A DNA stretch of 5,534 bases from Candidatus Bathyarchaeota archaeon (GTDB lineage Archaea > Thermoproteota > Bathyarchaeia > 40CM-2-53-6 > RBG-13-38-9), in assembly GCA_030671315.1 (NCBI GenBank), contig DAOUZW010000088.1:1-5534 (forward strand), written 5' to 3'. Below the pieces are notes generated by a model. It saw only the letters and a program-made list of their open reading frames with translations, made no database searches and was not told where the DNA came from. Positions 1 through 5,534 of this stretch are shown here, one piece after another. The position numbers and the translations under genes were made by a program. The stretch's first letter is position 1. Each line of letters opens with the position of its first letter.

Positions 1-873
1 CTAATTTCAGATCCAATCGATGAACAAGCAGTAAGAGAACTAAAAAAATTTTTCAACGTGCTGAGAAAGGGCGAAGAAGCGAAAGCCGATATCGTGATAG
101 TACGTAGTAGGACTGTAATAGATAGGGCCTATGTAAATAAAGCCAAGAATCTAAAGATGATTATTCGAGCAGGAGTAGGTCTTGATAATATTAAAGACAT
201 AGAATACTGTAGAAAAAAGGGAATAAAGATTGAGCATACTCCTGAAGCATCTAGTGTAGCTGTTGCCGAACTCGCACTTGGTCATATGATTGCAATAGCA
301 AGAACAATTCCAGTTACCGCTGAAGGTAGACGAAAATGTAAATGGCCTCGAGAGGATTTAGTAGGTTTTGAGCTTTGCGGCAAAACACTTGGCATAATTG
401 GCTTGGGAAGGATAGGTAAGGAAGTAGCGAAAAGAGCAGAATCATTTGGAATGATTATACTAGTATATGATCCATACATAACAAACTCAAAACATAAAAT
501 GGTCAAATTACAAAATTTGTTAAAACAGTCGGACATTATATCACTACATGTTCCGCTTAATGAAAAGACTAGATGTCTCCTTGATAAAAAAGAATTCAGA
601 ATGATGAAGAAAGGAGCAGTCATAATCAATACCTCTAGAGGAGACGTAATCAATGAAGATGAACTTATACGAAATTTAAGAAGCGGAAAAATATCATTTG
701 CTGGACTGGATGTTTATAGCGAGCGATTAATAAAAAATTCTTCCATGAAAAAGATGGACAATGTCATTTTAACTCCTCACATAGGTGCACAGACACTTGA
801 AGCAAAAGAACGAATCGGAAAAACAATAGTTGAAAAAGTTAAAAATTTCCAAAAAGAATTTGAGAGGAAATAA
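1..873 (+). CDS. serA: D-3-phosphoglycerate dehydrogenase-like D-2-hydroxyacid dehydrogenase (5' partial)
   Basis: The frame is open from base 1 (LISDPIDEQAV...), so the true start lies a few codons to the left; the GTG at 58 is internal. The 290 visible residues match the short archaeal phosphoglycerate dehydrogenase type, which oxidises 3-phosphoglycerate to 3-phosphohydroxypyruvate with NAD+ in serine synthesis (family knowledge). In window numbering: substrate-loop VRSRT at 34-38, RAGVGLDN at 56-63, Rossmann GLGRIG at 134-139, NAD-selective Asp in VYDPY at 157, catalytic Arg in NTSRGDV at 213, and catalytic His in TPHIGAQT at 260. The protein ends soon after the NAD-domain hinge, with no ACT or other regulatory domain. 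Oddities: the stretch between the first strand/helix unit and VRSRT is about 8 residues shorter than usual, and the catalytic-Glu region reads DVYSER instead of DVFxxEP. It converges with the MFS gene. A glyoxylate/hydroxypyruvate reductase or another 2-hydroxyacid dehydrogenase is the alternative. Confidence 0.9.
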   Translation, partial: LISDPIDEQAVRELKKFFNVLRKGEEAKADIVIVRSRTVIDRAYVNKAKNLKMIIRAGVGLDNIKDIEYCRKKGIKIEHTPEASSVAVAELALGHMIAIARTIPVTAEGRRKCKWPREDLVGFELCGKTLGIIGLGRIGKEVAKRAESFGMIILVYDPYITNSKHKMVKLQNLLKQSDIISLHVPLNEKTRCLLDKKEFRMMKKGAVIINTSRGDVINEDELIRNLRSGKISFAGLDVYSERLIKNSSMKKMDNVILTPHIGAQTLEAKERIGKTIVEKVKNFQKEFERK

Positions 874-928
874 TTGTACGATTAATCTTGAAATCCTAGA
901 TTCTAATATGAAACGCACACGCTACACA

Positions 929-2137
929 CTATGAGTCCTCTTTAAGAAATCTGCTAGGAATCAACATTGCTCCCACAATTATCGCAAGAATAGTTAGTCC
1001 AGTAGAGAAATTGCCAGTAAGATCTCTAAATAATCCTACTATTACTGGTCCTAGTACTCCTCCTACTTCACCGAATGAGAAGTACAAGCCACCTGCTGCT
1101 CCCATTTTCTTCACTCCGATTTCACGAGTATCCATTAGAATTGTTAGCAGAAGCGGTGATAGAGCTCCAATGAATAAACCTATGGATGCAATACACAATA
1201 ACACTAGATACTCATTGCCCAAGGGTAAAATCACTATGGAGACGGCAGTTATGGATAGCATTATGGCGACAGCCGTCTTTCTGGAACTCCAGATATAAGA
1301 CATTCTTGGAATTCCCAAACTTCCAAAGATTCTGAAAATGCTAAAGCTCGCTGCTAGAATTCCCGCCAATGTAGGTGTAAGGTTTTGTGTCTCCAATATC
1401 TTCGGTAACCAGTTGTTCAGGCTATGAATAACCATGAAAGATGTAGTCCCAATCAAAACTATGGACCAAATATTTCTATATCTTAAAAGACCGAAAATCG
1501 ATTTCCAAATATTCTCTTTAAAGACAGTCGTCTCTATGTCTAGACCTGTTGATGATTTTGCAAATTTGATCCAAAGTAGTACAACTATTATCGGTATTAT
1601 ACCATAGAATAGAAGGACGTTTCTCCAAGATCCCAATAAAGGTAGAATCAAGATATTGGTTGCCCCCAGTGAGAAAGCAGTCCCCATAGAGACCCCCGTA
1701 AAATAAATCCCAGATGCCGTTCCTCGCTCTCTTCCAAAGAACCATGAGGCAATTAACTTTGGTAGTCCAATAGATATGATAGGTGCCCCAACACCGAAAA
1801 CCGCCACGGAAGCAAAAAGAGAAGTAAAATCAATTGCATAGGATCTCATAATCGCCGATAAAGCAACTACTAAGATGCCAACTGAGAGAGATTTCTTTAG
1901 TCCAAGTCGATCAATTATGATTCCTACAGGATAGGAAGACGCTATGTAGATTAGAGGCCATGCACCAGCAGCAATCCCAAATTGTGTATATGTTAACTTC
2001 AGTTCAGCCATTATTGGAGTGGCTAGAGGAGCTAAGGAAAATGAGACTAACCCAAAACAGAAATATGTGGCCCAAGCCAAAGCTAGCATGACCCATCTAT
2101 ATCGTATGGGTGATTGTTGAGTCAGCGTCTCTGACAT
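929..2137 (-). CDS. MFS transporter (12 TM; substrate unknown, perhaps an organic anion)
   Basis: A 402-residue integral membrane protein of the major facilitator superfamily. Hydrophobic segments fall at about residues 15-35, 50-75, 83-97, 106-130, 141-162, 172-192, 222-242, 255-275, 286-306, 310-334, 345-369 and 376-394, giving 6+6 helices around a hydrophilic central loop (193-215). The loop 2-3 signature GIIIDRLGLKK (72-82, MFS motif A) is clear. The stretch SWFFGRERGTASGI (131-144) resembles the helix 4-5 region of NarK/CynX-like anion carriers, but no nitrate-porter signature is visible, so nitrate is not supported. I chose the ATG at 2137 because AGGGATGA (2142-2149) sits 4 bases upstream as a weak ribosome site and the protein then starts MSETLTQQ. 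An in-frame TTG at 2158 would add seven residues. It lies 154 bases downstream of the racemase gene on the same strand, so it could import or export that enzyme's hydroxyacid; this is inference. Confidence 0.88.
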   Translation of the reverse strand: MSETLTQQSPIRYRWVMLALAWATYFCFGLVSFSLAPLATPIMAELKLTYTQFGIAAGAWPLIYIASSYPVGIIIDRLGLKKSLSVGILVVALSAIMRSYAIDFTSLFASVAVFGVGAPIISIGLPKLIASWFFGRERGTASGIYFTGVSMGTAFSLGATNILILPLLGSWRNVLLFYGIIPIIVVLLWIKFAKSSTGLDIETTVFKENIWKSIFGLLRYRNIWSIVLIGTTSFMVIHSLNNWLPKILETQNLTPTLAGILAASFSIFRIFGSLGIPRMSYIWSSRKTAVAIMLSITAVSIVILPLGNEYLVLLCIASIGLFIGALSPLLLTILMDTREIGVKKMGAAGGLYFSFGEVGGVLGPVIVGLFRDLTGNFSTGLTILAIIVGAMLIPSRFLKEDS

Positions 2138-2172
2138 ATTTTCATCCCTAATTATCAATTACAGATAGGAAT

Positions 2173-2186
2173 TATCTTTATTTCGA
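2173..2186 (-). promoter_or_regulatory. candidate TATA region of the MFS gene
   Basis: On the - strand TCGAAATAAAGATA (2173-2186) is the most TATA-like element before the MFS gene. It would place the transcript start near 2150, giving a leader of about 13 bases to the ATG at 2137. That spacing agrees better with the ATG than with the TTG at 2158. The match to the consensus is weak. Confidence 0.22.
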
Positions 2187-2291
2187 GACAATCAATAGAT
2201 CGAATCCGATATCGAAGGATTTTTCTAAAAATGTAGCACATTGAATCGTATAATCCAGAAATGATCGATGACATGTTTGAAATGTTCGATT

Positions 2292-3557
2292 TCAGATCAA
2301 TATGGGATATGTTTCTCCTCCCATAGGTAAAATATTGATTTCACTATCTTGACCGTATTGATTGGATAGGAATTTCAGAGCTTCATCAATATTTTGGAAT
2401 TTTTCAAATCCTAGCTTTTCTGCATCTTTTTGGGAAACACCTTCTGATATTATACATATTTTATGTCTTTCCCGTACATAACCGATACTCATTGCCATTC
2501 CCAGAGATACGTAATCTTCGATTTTCTTTTCATTTTTATAGATCTGTTTTAATTGATCAGTGGAATACTGCATGTACTCAAGCAATTTTGGATGCATGAC
2601 AGCAACACCTTCGGGGCAGGGAGAAAGTAGAAGGATTCCGCCACTTTCCTTTGTGGCAAGGTCGGCTGAAAATAATCCTTTCTGTCCTTGCCAAAATTCT
2701 ATATCTGCAGGATAACTACTGCAAATCGTGAAATCAGATAATGATGAAATTTCGACGCCATAGATTTTTTTCGAAAGTTTAATTCCTTCCCTGTGCGCCT
2801 TAAGAAAATGCCCACAAAAGATCTTTACAATTTCCCTATTTCTTGTAATGGATGTATTCACTAAAAGGTGAATTCCAACTTTCTCAGCAAATTCGTCAAT
2901 TAATTGTCGAGTTGGGTTGTCTTCCATCCCTAAGCCGTTTGGTGTTGTCATACCAGAGTGTACATGCATCCGACCAACTGTTTCTTCACCTGCTAATCCT
3001 GGAAGAAGTATCTTGGCACCTGCTCCCCAACCAGCATTACAGTGTGGAATGATATTTCCAGTTGCGATTCGAATATCAGCTTTGATATAGTCTTTGTTAA
3101 TCCATACTGGAACATTATCTGCAATCTTTCCTATGTATTCAAGTTCTGTCTGATTGTCAAAAGTATGATTGATCACTTCATATTCTTCAACAATTTGAGG
3201 TCCATACTTATCTTTCATCTCTTGTTCCGTCATTTCTCTATGAGTTCCAAGAGCGATTATGATCTTGATATCTCTCCTATTGGCTCCAGCACTTTCTAGT
3301 GATTTCAGAATTGGAGGAAGAATAATGTGCGTAGGTGTTACTCTAGTTACATCATCTACTGCTATAGCGATAGTCTTACCTTTAGGAGATAATTCGTTAA
3401 TCCTTTGTCCTTGTATAGGATTTTTCAGAGCGTTTTCTATTTCAAGAGTTGGATTTAGGGAAGGAGATATCTCTGAAGGATTTACAATTTTCGTAGCTCT
3501 TCTATCATCGAGTTCGAAACTTATTCTTCGTTCGCCGTATGGTATTTCCAAATGCAT
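2292..3557 (-). CDS. larA: LarA-type nickel-dependent 2-hydroxyacid racemase/epimerase (DUF2088)
   Basis: This 421-residue cytoplasmic protein has the full length of the LarA family (about 424 residues in Lactiplantibacillus plantarum). The family interconverts stereoisomers of 2-hydroxyacids by hydride transfer, using the nickel pincer cofactor NPN made by LarB, LarC and LarE, none of which is in the window. Visible motifs: DDVTR (68-72, with substrate Arg72), ALGTHREMT (102-110, His106), IPHCNAGWGAGAKILLPG (170-187, His172 and Lys182), MH at 197-198 (His198), and WQGQK (289-293, Gln290 and Lys293). The spacings His106-His172 (66), His172-Lys182 (10), Lys182-His198 (16) and Gln290-Lys293 (3) equal those of LarA residues His108, His174, Lys184, His200, Gln295 and Lys298, so the cofactor site looks intact. 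Pocket positions differ (Asn174, Trp289), so lactate may not be the substrate; malate, phenyllactate, 2-hydroxyglutarate or sugar-acid isomerisation are possible. The ATG at 3557 fits the family N-terminus. Two MFS genes flank it. Confidence 0.9.
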   Translation of the reverse strand: MHLEIPYGERRISFELDDRRATKIVNPSEISPSLNPTLEIENALKNPIQGQRINELSPKGKTIAIAVDDVTRVTPTHIILPPILKSLESAGANRRDIKIIIALGTHREMTEQEMKDKYGPQIVEEYEVINHTFDNQTELEYIGKIADNVPVWINKDYIKADIRIATGNIIPHCNAGWGAGAKILLPGLAGEETVGRMHVHSGMTTPNGLGMEDNPTRQLIDEFAEKVGIHLLVNTSITRNREIVKIFCGHFLKAHREGIKLSKKIYGVEISSLSDFTICSSYPADIEFWQGQKGLFSADLATKESGGILLLSPCPEGVAVMHPKLLEYMQYSTDQLKQIYKNEKKIEDYVSLGMAMSIGYVRERHKICIISEGVSQKDAEKLGFEKFQNIDEALKFLSNQYGQDSEINILPMGGETYPILI

Positions 3558-3560
3558 TGC

Positions 3561-3578
3561 TCTTCACTTTAATGAAGA
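3561..3578. promoter_or_regulatory. inverted repeat just upstream of the racemase start (operator or leader hairpin)
   Basis: TCTTCACTTTAATGAAGA has perfect 6-base arms (TCTTCA/TGAAGA) around a 6-base centre; 7 of its 9 symmetric pairs match. It ends 3 bases before the racemase ATG at 3557, between the start codon and the likely TATA boxes. A repressor bound there would block transcription start. If transcribed, it would be a short hairpin against the start codon. Seen directly; the role is inferred. Confidence 0.4.
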
Positions 3579-3598
3579 TAAATAACACACTTAAAAAA
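3577..3598 (-). promoter_or_regulatory. candidate archaeal TATA region of the racemase gene
   Basis: Read on the - strand there are two TATA-like stretches: TTATTTATC (3577-3585), centred about 25 bases before the ATG and therefore fitting a leaderless transcript, and AATTTTTTAA around 3591-3600, which would give a leader of about 10 bases. The T-run may also end transcription from the upstream membrane protein gene. AT-rich background makes this tentative. Confidence 0.3.
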
Positions 3599-3649
3599 TT
3601 GATATTCTTTTTAATTATTTTTGTCATTTGACTATTAGCTAATATCGAT

Positions 3650-4969
3650 TCAAACTTGATGTATTAAGATGTAAAGCAATCTGTAGATTAGGTATAATGC
3701 TAGGAAGCTTACTGTAAGAGATAGCAATCTTGCTACTAGTAATAGTGTTTCCTTGGAGAATCGTAGTGAGGCGTAGTATCCTCCTAGCGTCTTATTGTAC
3801 ATTAAGTAAGAGTTGGTCAGTGCTTCTTCTTCAGGTATAGCTGCGACTTCTGGAATAGTAGTAGTAGATAAGATGAAGGCGATCAACTTTATTCCAAAAA
3901 CTATCAAGAACAGATAGAAATAATTTCCATTAACTAGTGTGCTCATGGGTGAGATCAGAATATTCGCCAAGCACATAATAATCACAATTAACATACTCGA
4001 TTTGATCGCGCCTAGCCATCGATTGTAGCCTGCGAATAGAAAGTTGCCAATAAAATTAGATGCAGTGTAAGTGAAAGATGAAAATGAAGATAATAAAGGA
4101 TGTATTATTGCAAAAGGTGTGGCTAGAGCCAAAATAGGAGTGGCTGCATCTAAACCAACATTATATCTCAGTTTCTTGAAAGGCCAACCCTTACAGATGA
4201 CTGATGCTACTACGCTTGTCAGCATTGTGGCAAGATACATGGACGTTGCCAGATAATCTGGGGCCTTCAGATAATCCATAACGTATGGTACCCAGACTAT
4301 TGTAAGAAGATAATTTCCAGCAAATATGGCTACAAAATATGTTGACGTAGAAAACAGTCTCTCTGGTTGCTTGATAGATTTGGGGATCTTAACTTTTTTA
4401 AGATGTGACAAATCCATCATAGAGACTGTTAACGTCGCCAACAATCCAATGCTAGCGCCTAATACAAAGATGTAGAGAAATTTTACATTTGCAGGCATGA
4501 AAGCAAGTAAAAATATTGCCATTACGTAACCAATAATGCTTGAGAACCCTAAGGCTGCTGTACGTTTGGCAGTTACATCTTTTATCTCATCTTCTGATAG
4601 AGAACCAAATATTGCAAGATTTGTAAAGGCTGTTGTTGGTGTGGCTGCCGCACATGCATAGATTAATGCGATAGCTCCGACATCTTGGGTAAAAGGAATG
4701 AAAAGAAATAGAATTCGATCTATTGCATGTTGAATAACAAAATTGATTTTTGCTTTTGTTAGTAGAATTTTTGGAAACTTATAAAGTATTAAATGAATCA
4801 GTAGTTTAGTTACTCCGGCTACACCTACGATTAAGGAAATGCCCCCGACTCCACCTCCAATCGATACAACATAAATGAATAGAACGCCTGTAGTAAGTGC
4901 TGAAGACATCCCGTAGAAAAGTGCCTCTAAGACTAGCAGAGATTTTAACTTAGTAGTCACATCAAACAA
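3650..4969 (-). CDS. divergent MFS-like multi-pass membrane protein
   Basis: A 439-residue protein with about 11-12 hydrophobic helices, at roughly residues 11-34, 42-63, 80-118 (probably two), 139-158, 162-183, 209-229, 241-259, 272-292, 300-315, 325-343, 348-370 and 408-435. The stretch KDVTAKRTAALGFSSIIGY (130-148) looks like the conserved helix 4-5 element of MFS carriers, and a hydrophilic central region (184-207, rich in Lys and Pro) separates two halves, so a divergent MFS transporter is the best call. Motif A is not evident. An unusual hydrophilic stretch of about 35 residues (372-407, PEEEALTNSYLMYNKTL...) precedes the last helix. The start is TTG at 4969, the first start-type codon after the upstream in-frame TAA at 4988-4990. 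GTG at 4960 is equally plausible, and neither has a convincing Shine-Dalgarno site. It lies 92 bases upstream of the racemase on the same strand. Substrate unknown; membrane location is near certain. Confidence 0.82.
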   Translation of the reverse strand: MFDVTTKLKSLLVLEALFYGMSSALTTGVLFIYVVSIGGGVGGISLIVGVAGVTKLLIHLILYKFPKILLTKAKINFVIQHAIDRILFLFIPFTQDVGAIALIYACAAATPTTAFTNLAIFGSLSEDEIKDVTAKRTAALGFSSIIGYVMAIFLLAFMPANVKFLYIFVLGASIGLLATLTVSMMDLSHLKKVKIPKSIKQPERLFSTSTYFVAIFAGNYLLTIVWVPYVMDYLKAPDYLATSMYLATMLTSVVASVICKGWPFKKLRYNVGLDAATPILALATPFAIIHPLLSSFSSFTYTASNFIGNFLFAGYNRWLGAIKSSMLIVIIMCLANILISPMSTLVNGNYFYLFLIVFGIKLIAFILSTTTIPEVAAIPEEEALTNSYLMYNKTLGGYYASLRFSKETLLLVARLLSLTVSFLALYLIYRLLYILIHQV

Positions 4970-5011
4970 TCTCTTAAAGGATTCATATTAACGTCCGCAT
5001 ATGGTAAAAAT

Positions 5012-5024
5012 CTAATATAAAAAA
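5012..5024 (-). promoter_or_regulatory. candidate TATA box of the divergent MFS-like gene
   Basis: On the - strand the run TTTTTTATATTAG lies about 49 bases before the TTG start at 4969, so transcription would begin near 4991 with a leader of about 22 bases. It sits in the divergent 161-base intergenic region shared with the small membrane protein gene. Confidence 0.3.
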
Positions 5025-5092
5025 TGGCGTCACAAATTTTTTTTGGTCATTATTAATAAAATTATTGTATCTTACAAATTAATGAGCTAAGT

Positions 5093-5100
5093 ATTAAATA
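5093..5100 (+). promoter_or_regulatory. candidate TATA box of the small membrane protein gene
   Basis: ATTAAATA lies about 34 bases before the TTG at 5131, which would give a transcript start near 5123 and a very short leader. This is normal archaeal spacing and is consistent with the absence of a Shine-Dalgarno site. Support rests on position and composition only. Confidence 0.3.
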
Positions 5101-5130
5101 TCTATTTAGACAACAAACTATCGATTAATA

Positions 5131-5334
5131 TTGAATTTTGATTATGAGGCAGTAATTTTAGGTAATGCAGTGATATGGTGTGTTAGTGTAATTATTGTCG
5201 CAATTATTATCCAAGAAACAGAGTATTTTCTACCAGCAGTAGTGACTTTGTGTATCGCCGCTATGATCAGTATGATTTTGATTGCAAAAGCTAGTAGGCG
5301 ACCAAAAAGTAAAGAATGGTATGAAGGAGAATAA
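5131..5334 (+). CDS. small two-helix membrane protein, unknown function
   Basis: A 67-residue protein I do not recognise. It forms a helical hairpin: a short acidic N-terminus (MNFDYE), helix 1 at about 7-27, a tight polar turn QETEY at 28-32, helix 2 at about 33-53, then a polar, basic tail (KASRRPKSKEW, 53-63). The basic tail suggests both ends are cytoplasmic by the positive-inside rule. The TTG start is chosen because an in-frame TAG at 5107-5109 closes the frame upstream and no ATG or GTG lies between; the next candidate is GTG at 5170, which would cut helix 1. A TATA-like box at 5093-5100 supports expression. It is divergent from the neighbouring membrane protein gene and converges with the activator gene, stop codons 8 bases apart. 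Sustained alternation of hydrophobic helices and charged ends argues against a chance ORF. Confidence 0.6.
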   Translation: MNFDYEAVILGNAVIWCVSVIIVAIIIQETEYFLPAVVTLCIAAMISMILIAKASRRPKSKEWYEGE

Positions 5335-5342
5335 TTTCAGTT

Positions 5343-5534
5343 CTAATCTTTTTCTAAACGGCTTTTTGCGATGATTGCCGCGCCCAAAGCACCTACCAAT
5401 TGGGGATCAATTTTTTCGGGAATGTATACTGGGACGCCAAGTTCTCTAGATAGAGAAGATCTTAGACCGAGATTTTTTGAAACGCCACCAGTTAACATAA
5501 CTTCTGGTCGAATGCCCACTTTTTTCCCCATTGT
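5343..5534 (-). CDS. BadF/BadG/HgdC-type activator ATPase of 2-hydroxyacyl-CoA dehydratase or benzoyl-CoA reductase (C-terminal part)
   Basis: Only the last 63 residues are in the window. The frame stays open to base 5534, so the ATG at 5531 is probably internal and most of the gene lies to the right. The visible end carries the ASKHA-fold adenosine/phosphate element TGGVSKN (residues 15-21 of the fragment), followed by ELGVPVYIPEKIDPQLVGALGAAIIA-type sequence, in which the conserved PxxxxPQxVGALGAA pattern is the C-terminal hallmark of CoA-substrate-specific enzyme activases. These homodimeric [4Fe-4S] proteins use ATP to deliver low-potential electrons to (R)-2-hydroxyacyl-CoA dehydratases or benzoyl-CoA reductases (family knowledge). 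The cluster-binding Cys residues and N-terminal ATP motifs are outside the window. A methanogenesis-marker or BcrA/BcrD-like member of the same family cannot be excluded. It converges with the small membrane protein gene. Confidence 0.82.
   Translation of the reverse strand, partial: TMGKKVGIRPEVMLTGGVSKNLGLRSSLSRELGVPVYIPEKIDPQLVGALGAAIIAKSRLEKD

Noticed and set aside
58..60. GTG as the start codon of the dehydrogenase
   Set aside because: The frame is open upstream to base 1 and encodes the expected ISDPIDE family N-terminus, so the gene is truncated by the window edge and not started here.
282..653. Open frame on the - strand opposite the dehydrogenase gene
   Set aside because: It lies wholly antisense to a gene with clear family motifs and has no recognisable protein features of its own.
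882..905. Imperfect stem (AATCT ... AGATT) in the convergent gap after the dehydrogenase, considered as a terminator
   Set aside because: The arms are only 5 bases and no T-run follows on either strand.
911..930. CA-rich, relatively GC-rich patch (ACGCACACGCTACACAC) considered as a repeat or protein site
   Set aside because: Too short and irregular to call a repeat, and no second copy was seen.
1011..1298. Open frame on the + strand opposite the MFS gene
   Set aside because: Its Pro/Ser/Thr-rich composition is the reverse-complement shadow of hydrophobic helices; the MFS frame on the other strand is well supported.
2205..2225. AATCC/GGATT stem followed by a T-rich run, resembling a terminator on the + strand
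   Set aside because: No + strand gene ends there, and on the - strand the stem is not followed by a T-run.
3042..3585. Two overlapping + strand open frames opposite the racemase gene
   Set aside because: The racemase frame carries all LarA catalytic motifs; these are antisense shadows without motifs.

Overview
This AT-rich window most likely comes from an archaeon. The reasons are the frequent ATA isoleucine and AGA/AGG arginine codons, the archaeal style of the short dehydrogenase (TPHIGAQT motif, no ACT domain), TTG starts, weak or absent Shine-Dalgarno sites, and TATA-like boxes at about the spacing expected for leaderless or short-leader transcripts. The exact lineage cannot be fixed from this sequence. 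An uncultured Thermoproteota-type archaeon is a guess, and an AT-rich anaerobic bacterium is not strictly excluded.

Layout, left to right. (1) A nearly complete D-3-phosphoglycerate dehydrogenase-like gene on the + strand, missing only its first few codons. (2) A 55-base convergent gap, then a 12-helix MFS transporter on the - strand. (3) A LarA-type nickel-dependent 2-hydroxyacid racemase/epimerase on the - strand with all core catalytic residues. (4) A second, much more divergent MFS-like membrane protein on the - strand. (5) A 161-base divergent intergenic region, then a two-helix small membrane protein on the + strand. (6) The C-terminal end of a BadF/HgdC-type activator ATPase of 2-hydroxyacyl-CoA dehydratases or benzoyl-CoA reductases on the - strand, running off the right edge.

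Three of the six genes belong to families that handle 2-hydroxyacids: an oxidoreductase for the D (R) form, a racemase that interconverts the two stereoisomers, and the activator of an enzyme that dehydrates (R)-2-hydroxyacyl-CoA. Two transporters flank the racemase. A locus for uptake and use of an unidentified 2-hydroxyacid is the most interesting reading, but it is inference. The genes lie on both strands with gaps of about 90 to 160 bases, so they are not one operon, and the dehydrogenase could simply be the serine-biosynthesis enzyme.

The clearest non-coding signal is an 18-base inverted repeat directly upstream of the racemase start, where it could act as an operator or a leader hairpin. 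No RNA genes, CRISPR arrays, insertion sequences or other mobile elements were seen.
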